Below, one piece after another: positions 62,043 through 64,000 of a DNA stretch of 64,000 nt. The notes under the pieces are model-generated. The model worked only from the letters and a program-made list of their open reading frames with translations. It was not told where the DNA came from and ran no database searches. Every line of letters begins with the position of its first letter. Positions within the stretch are counted from its first letter, which is position 1. The position numbers and the translations under genes were made by a program. This DNA is from Multifurca ochricompacta (lineage: Eukaryota; Basidiomycota; Agaricomycetes; Russulales; Russulaceae), in assembly GCA_022496185.1 (NCBI GenBank), contig WTXG01000029.1, positions 62,001 to 126,000 of the forward strand, given 5' to 3'.

Positions 62043-62400
62043 TATATGAAAAATACGAGATGCTAATGAATGATTGACGCCATGAGCACACAGTCAGCTG
62101 AGCAGCAGCTCAGAGAACGCCCGCGTGACAGCCAAGAACAGCTAGATTAGATCTCCCGTCAAGCTGAGGTGATTCGCCGTGCCGCGAGTCGGACGGTGTC
62201 CATGTAATACATCTTTGTTTGAAAGCCTGAGTGGCGTTATAGAAACAGGTAGAATTACAACTTTTTCGTGGCGGTCCAGAAGGCCGCATGATATACATAA
62301 CCCAGCATTGAATCCTTATTATTGACATAAGTTGTGTCGATCGTGCGTTCGTTCTGTTCGAAGATGAAAGCATGTGAAGGGGCAAGCAGAATAAATACGC
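62043..62400. other. Convergent 3' region
   Basis: About 360 bp between the transporter (plus) and methyltransferase (minus) stops. It presumably holds both 3' untranslated regions. No gene recognised. Confidence 0.45.
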
Positions 62401-64000
62401 TCACGAATCACGCACTTTGATTTCGAAGCCAAGACGTGCAGCCAGCGCTTTGACTTCCTCCAGGTCAAGCTCAACCGAGGGATCGCTCGTATTTTCTTCG
62501 AAATGCCAAAGGAGCGGACCTGATGGGAAGCACCTGACTGAGAATCACGGAATGGAAAAAAAATTTCCGCCGTACCCAAATTTATCCAAATGCCGCCAGG
62601 AGCGAGAATGCGATGAATGATGCGGAGGTAATTCACAATGTTTTTCGCCTGAGTGCCTTAACGTAAGCCCCGCTCCCGCGTTCGGTAGTGCGAGGAAATA
62701 AAGAAAAAAAAAGGCAGCTCACTGTATCAATGAAGAAGCACGTCAGGACAGCATCCCATTTCCCAGAAGATAGGTCATTTGGATCCACCTCGCCATCCGG
62801 CTGTCCATAGACCTCCTCAAAATCGCCAGCGACGAGAGAAAAATTAGATCCCGAGGGGAGTTCGCTAGGAAGGACGTCCGGTATGTGCACCCGCTTGAGC
62901 ATCGCGGCGCGGTTGGGCAGGTTGGAAAGGGAGTGGACGTAAGGGTAGATCGTGTGCTGGCGCACTTGTTTGGTCCTTCATGTGCGAGAATTAGGATTGG
63001 AAGGAAGAAAGCGTTGTGAGAGTTTTCAATGCACACCGATTGAGGATGAAGTATGAAGCAAGCAACATGTAGTGCGAAAATTCATTGCCTTGGCAGGTGA
63101 AGCCTTGGTGAAAGGTTCAGTTTTTTGAAAGGCAGAGAGATGGGATAATCTTACCAAGCTTGGCAACGTCATACGCGAGTCTACCAAGGCCGGCACCCGG
63201 AATCAAGACATGGAAGTTATGCCTGGACGACGAACGACTTGATTTTAGAGCAAAAAAGTCACGAGTGGGCATCAACCCATACCTTTCTTGCGCTGGTATA
63301 TCAGAGAAATGCTCGAGCAAACTCTCCTTCATAGGGCGATAGCTGGCTTCTCTTTCATCCATGCCCTATACATTGTCACGAGAATGAATCAGGGAGATAT
63401 AGATACGCAGGAAGACAGACGTATCCCTCACTTCTTCGCTCCAATCTCGTACGAGTTGTTTGAGCGTGCTTCTTACTTTGTCCATGTCAAAATCCGTTGG
63501 CCTATGTTTTCGCCTAGGGTTCGCTTGATCTGGATGAGAGTTTAACCCATGGGGGTGTGAATGACCGTGTTCATGCGAGTCATGGTGATCATGATCATGA
63601 AGTGCAGGTCTGCTGTCTCCTGGACGCGCCGTGAGTATTCGTTGGGCCGAAGGGACAACGACCGGCTCGCCAGCAGACCTTCGTCCTGCGGCCATCCGAG
63701 CTTTTAAGAATTCTTCTTCTTCATCTTCCCCGGAGTTGTTCTCGAATATTTCTGGGTTGGCCACGATCTGATTGAGAAAGGCCGCATTGGCGAGAATGGC
63801 GTCGTCGATTTCTGAGAGTTTTCGTTTGTAGTCCAGTTGGTCGAGGATGGCTTGATCTTCGCGCGGGAGGGTGAAGATGTCTTTGCGGCGGCGATTATTC
63901 CTAGTCAACTGCCCCAAACCGACCCTTGAATGCGGGAAACTAACGGATGAGGACGAGGTAAGAGCACATACCGTGTAAGGTGCATAATGCTGGAATGCTG
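62401..64000 (-). CDS. N2227-like / carnosine N-methyltransferase family, 5' end outside window
   Basis: This family (human CARNMT1, yeast YNL092W) transfers methyl from S-adenosylmethionine to carnosine-like peptides or protein histidine. The stop is TGA at 62401-62403 after GFEIKVRDS. Reading inwards from the right edge: AFQHYAPYT (exon cut by the window) joined by an intron to LTRNNRRRKDIFTLPREDQA and KLSEIDDAILANAAFLNQI. An acidic linker follows, then a His-rich run (HDHDHHDSHEHGHSHPHG) and MDKVRSTLKQLVRDWSEE. The catalytic part is SLLEHFSDIPAQERYG, the SAM-binding HVLIPGAGLGRLAYDVAKLG, FTCQGNEFSHYMLLASYFIL, SNLPNRAAMLKRVHIPDV, FSLVAGDFEEVYG, WDAVLTCFFIDTAKNIVNYL and APGGIWINLGPLLWHFEE. 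All expected motifs are present and no frame break was seen. The first exon or exons are missing. Confidence 0.9.

Overview
The window is nuclear DNA of a filamentous basidiomycete, most likely an Agaricomycete. The genes are split by many introns of about 45-60 bp, gene spacing is compact, and the content fits that class: a myosin-motor chitin synthase, a CAP10/GT90 glycosyltransferase, an A-T-R adenylate-forming reductase, a CHAT/TPR protein family, a DUF6534-type membrane protein and an F-box protein of the mushroom type. No rRNA, confident tRNA, transposase, reverse transcriptase or CRISPR array was found. Exon structures were read by eye from splice signals and family motifs, so outer coordinates are firmer than each internal junction.

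Layout. 1-0.3 kb: 5' end of a CHAT/TPR-family gene (minus) running off the left edge. 0.9-6.2 kb: full PDR-type ABC drug exporter (minus). 7.8-10.2 kb: Zrg17-like zinc transporter (minus). 10.5-11.9 kb: SURF6/Rrp14 ribosome-biogenesis protein (minus). 12.3-17.0 kb: STE6-like ABCB exporter (plus). 17.3-18.8 kb: PP2A activator PTPA (plus). 19.2-25.4 kb: class V chitin synthase with myosin motor (plus). 26.0-27.7 kb: F-box protein (minus). 28.0-32.8 kb: large EF-hand plus zinc-finger protein of unknown function (minus). 32.8-35.6 kb: mostly empty, with one possible gene relic. 35.6-37.6 kb: degenerate 2OG-oxygenase-like protein (minus). 38.5-40.7 kb: GT90/CAP10 (minus). 41.1-42.4 kb: UbiA prenyltransferase (minus), divergent from the adenylate-forming reductase at 43.8-48.1 kb (plus). 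48.3-49.5 kb: splicing factor ISY1 (minus), divergent from the complete CHAT/TPR gene at 49.8-53.05 kb (plus). 54.3-56.0 kb: DUF6534-like membrane protein (minus). 57.8-59.4 kb: decayed CHAT/TPR copy. 59.8-62.0 kb: myo-inositol/sugar transporter (plus). 62.4 kb to the right edge: N2227/CARNMT1-like methyltransferase (minus).

How the genes relate. Most of the window is ordinary housekeeping and cell-surface function: zinc supply, ribosome assembly, splicing, PP2A activation, chitin synthesis, export and sugar uptake. Two regions are accessory. The first is 35.6-48.1 kb, where a prenyltransferase and an NRPS-like reductase share a divergent promoter beside a GT90 and an oxygenase-like pseudoenzyme; this could be a small biosynthetic locus. 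The second is the CHAT/TPR family, present as a truncated, a complete and a decayed copy, with a ~0.54-kb inverted repeat linking the left edge to 49.6-50.1 kb.

A window-wide caution: at least fifteen single-base frame breaks, nearly all one base lost from a short homopolymer, interrupt otherwise conserved coding sequence in the STE6-like gene, the chitin synthase, GT90, the reductase, the complete CHAT gene and the sugar transporter. They look more like residual sequencing error than biological decay.
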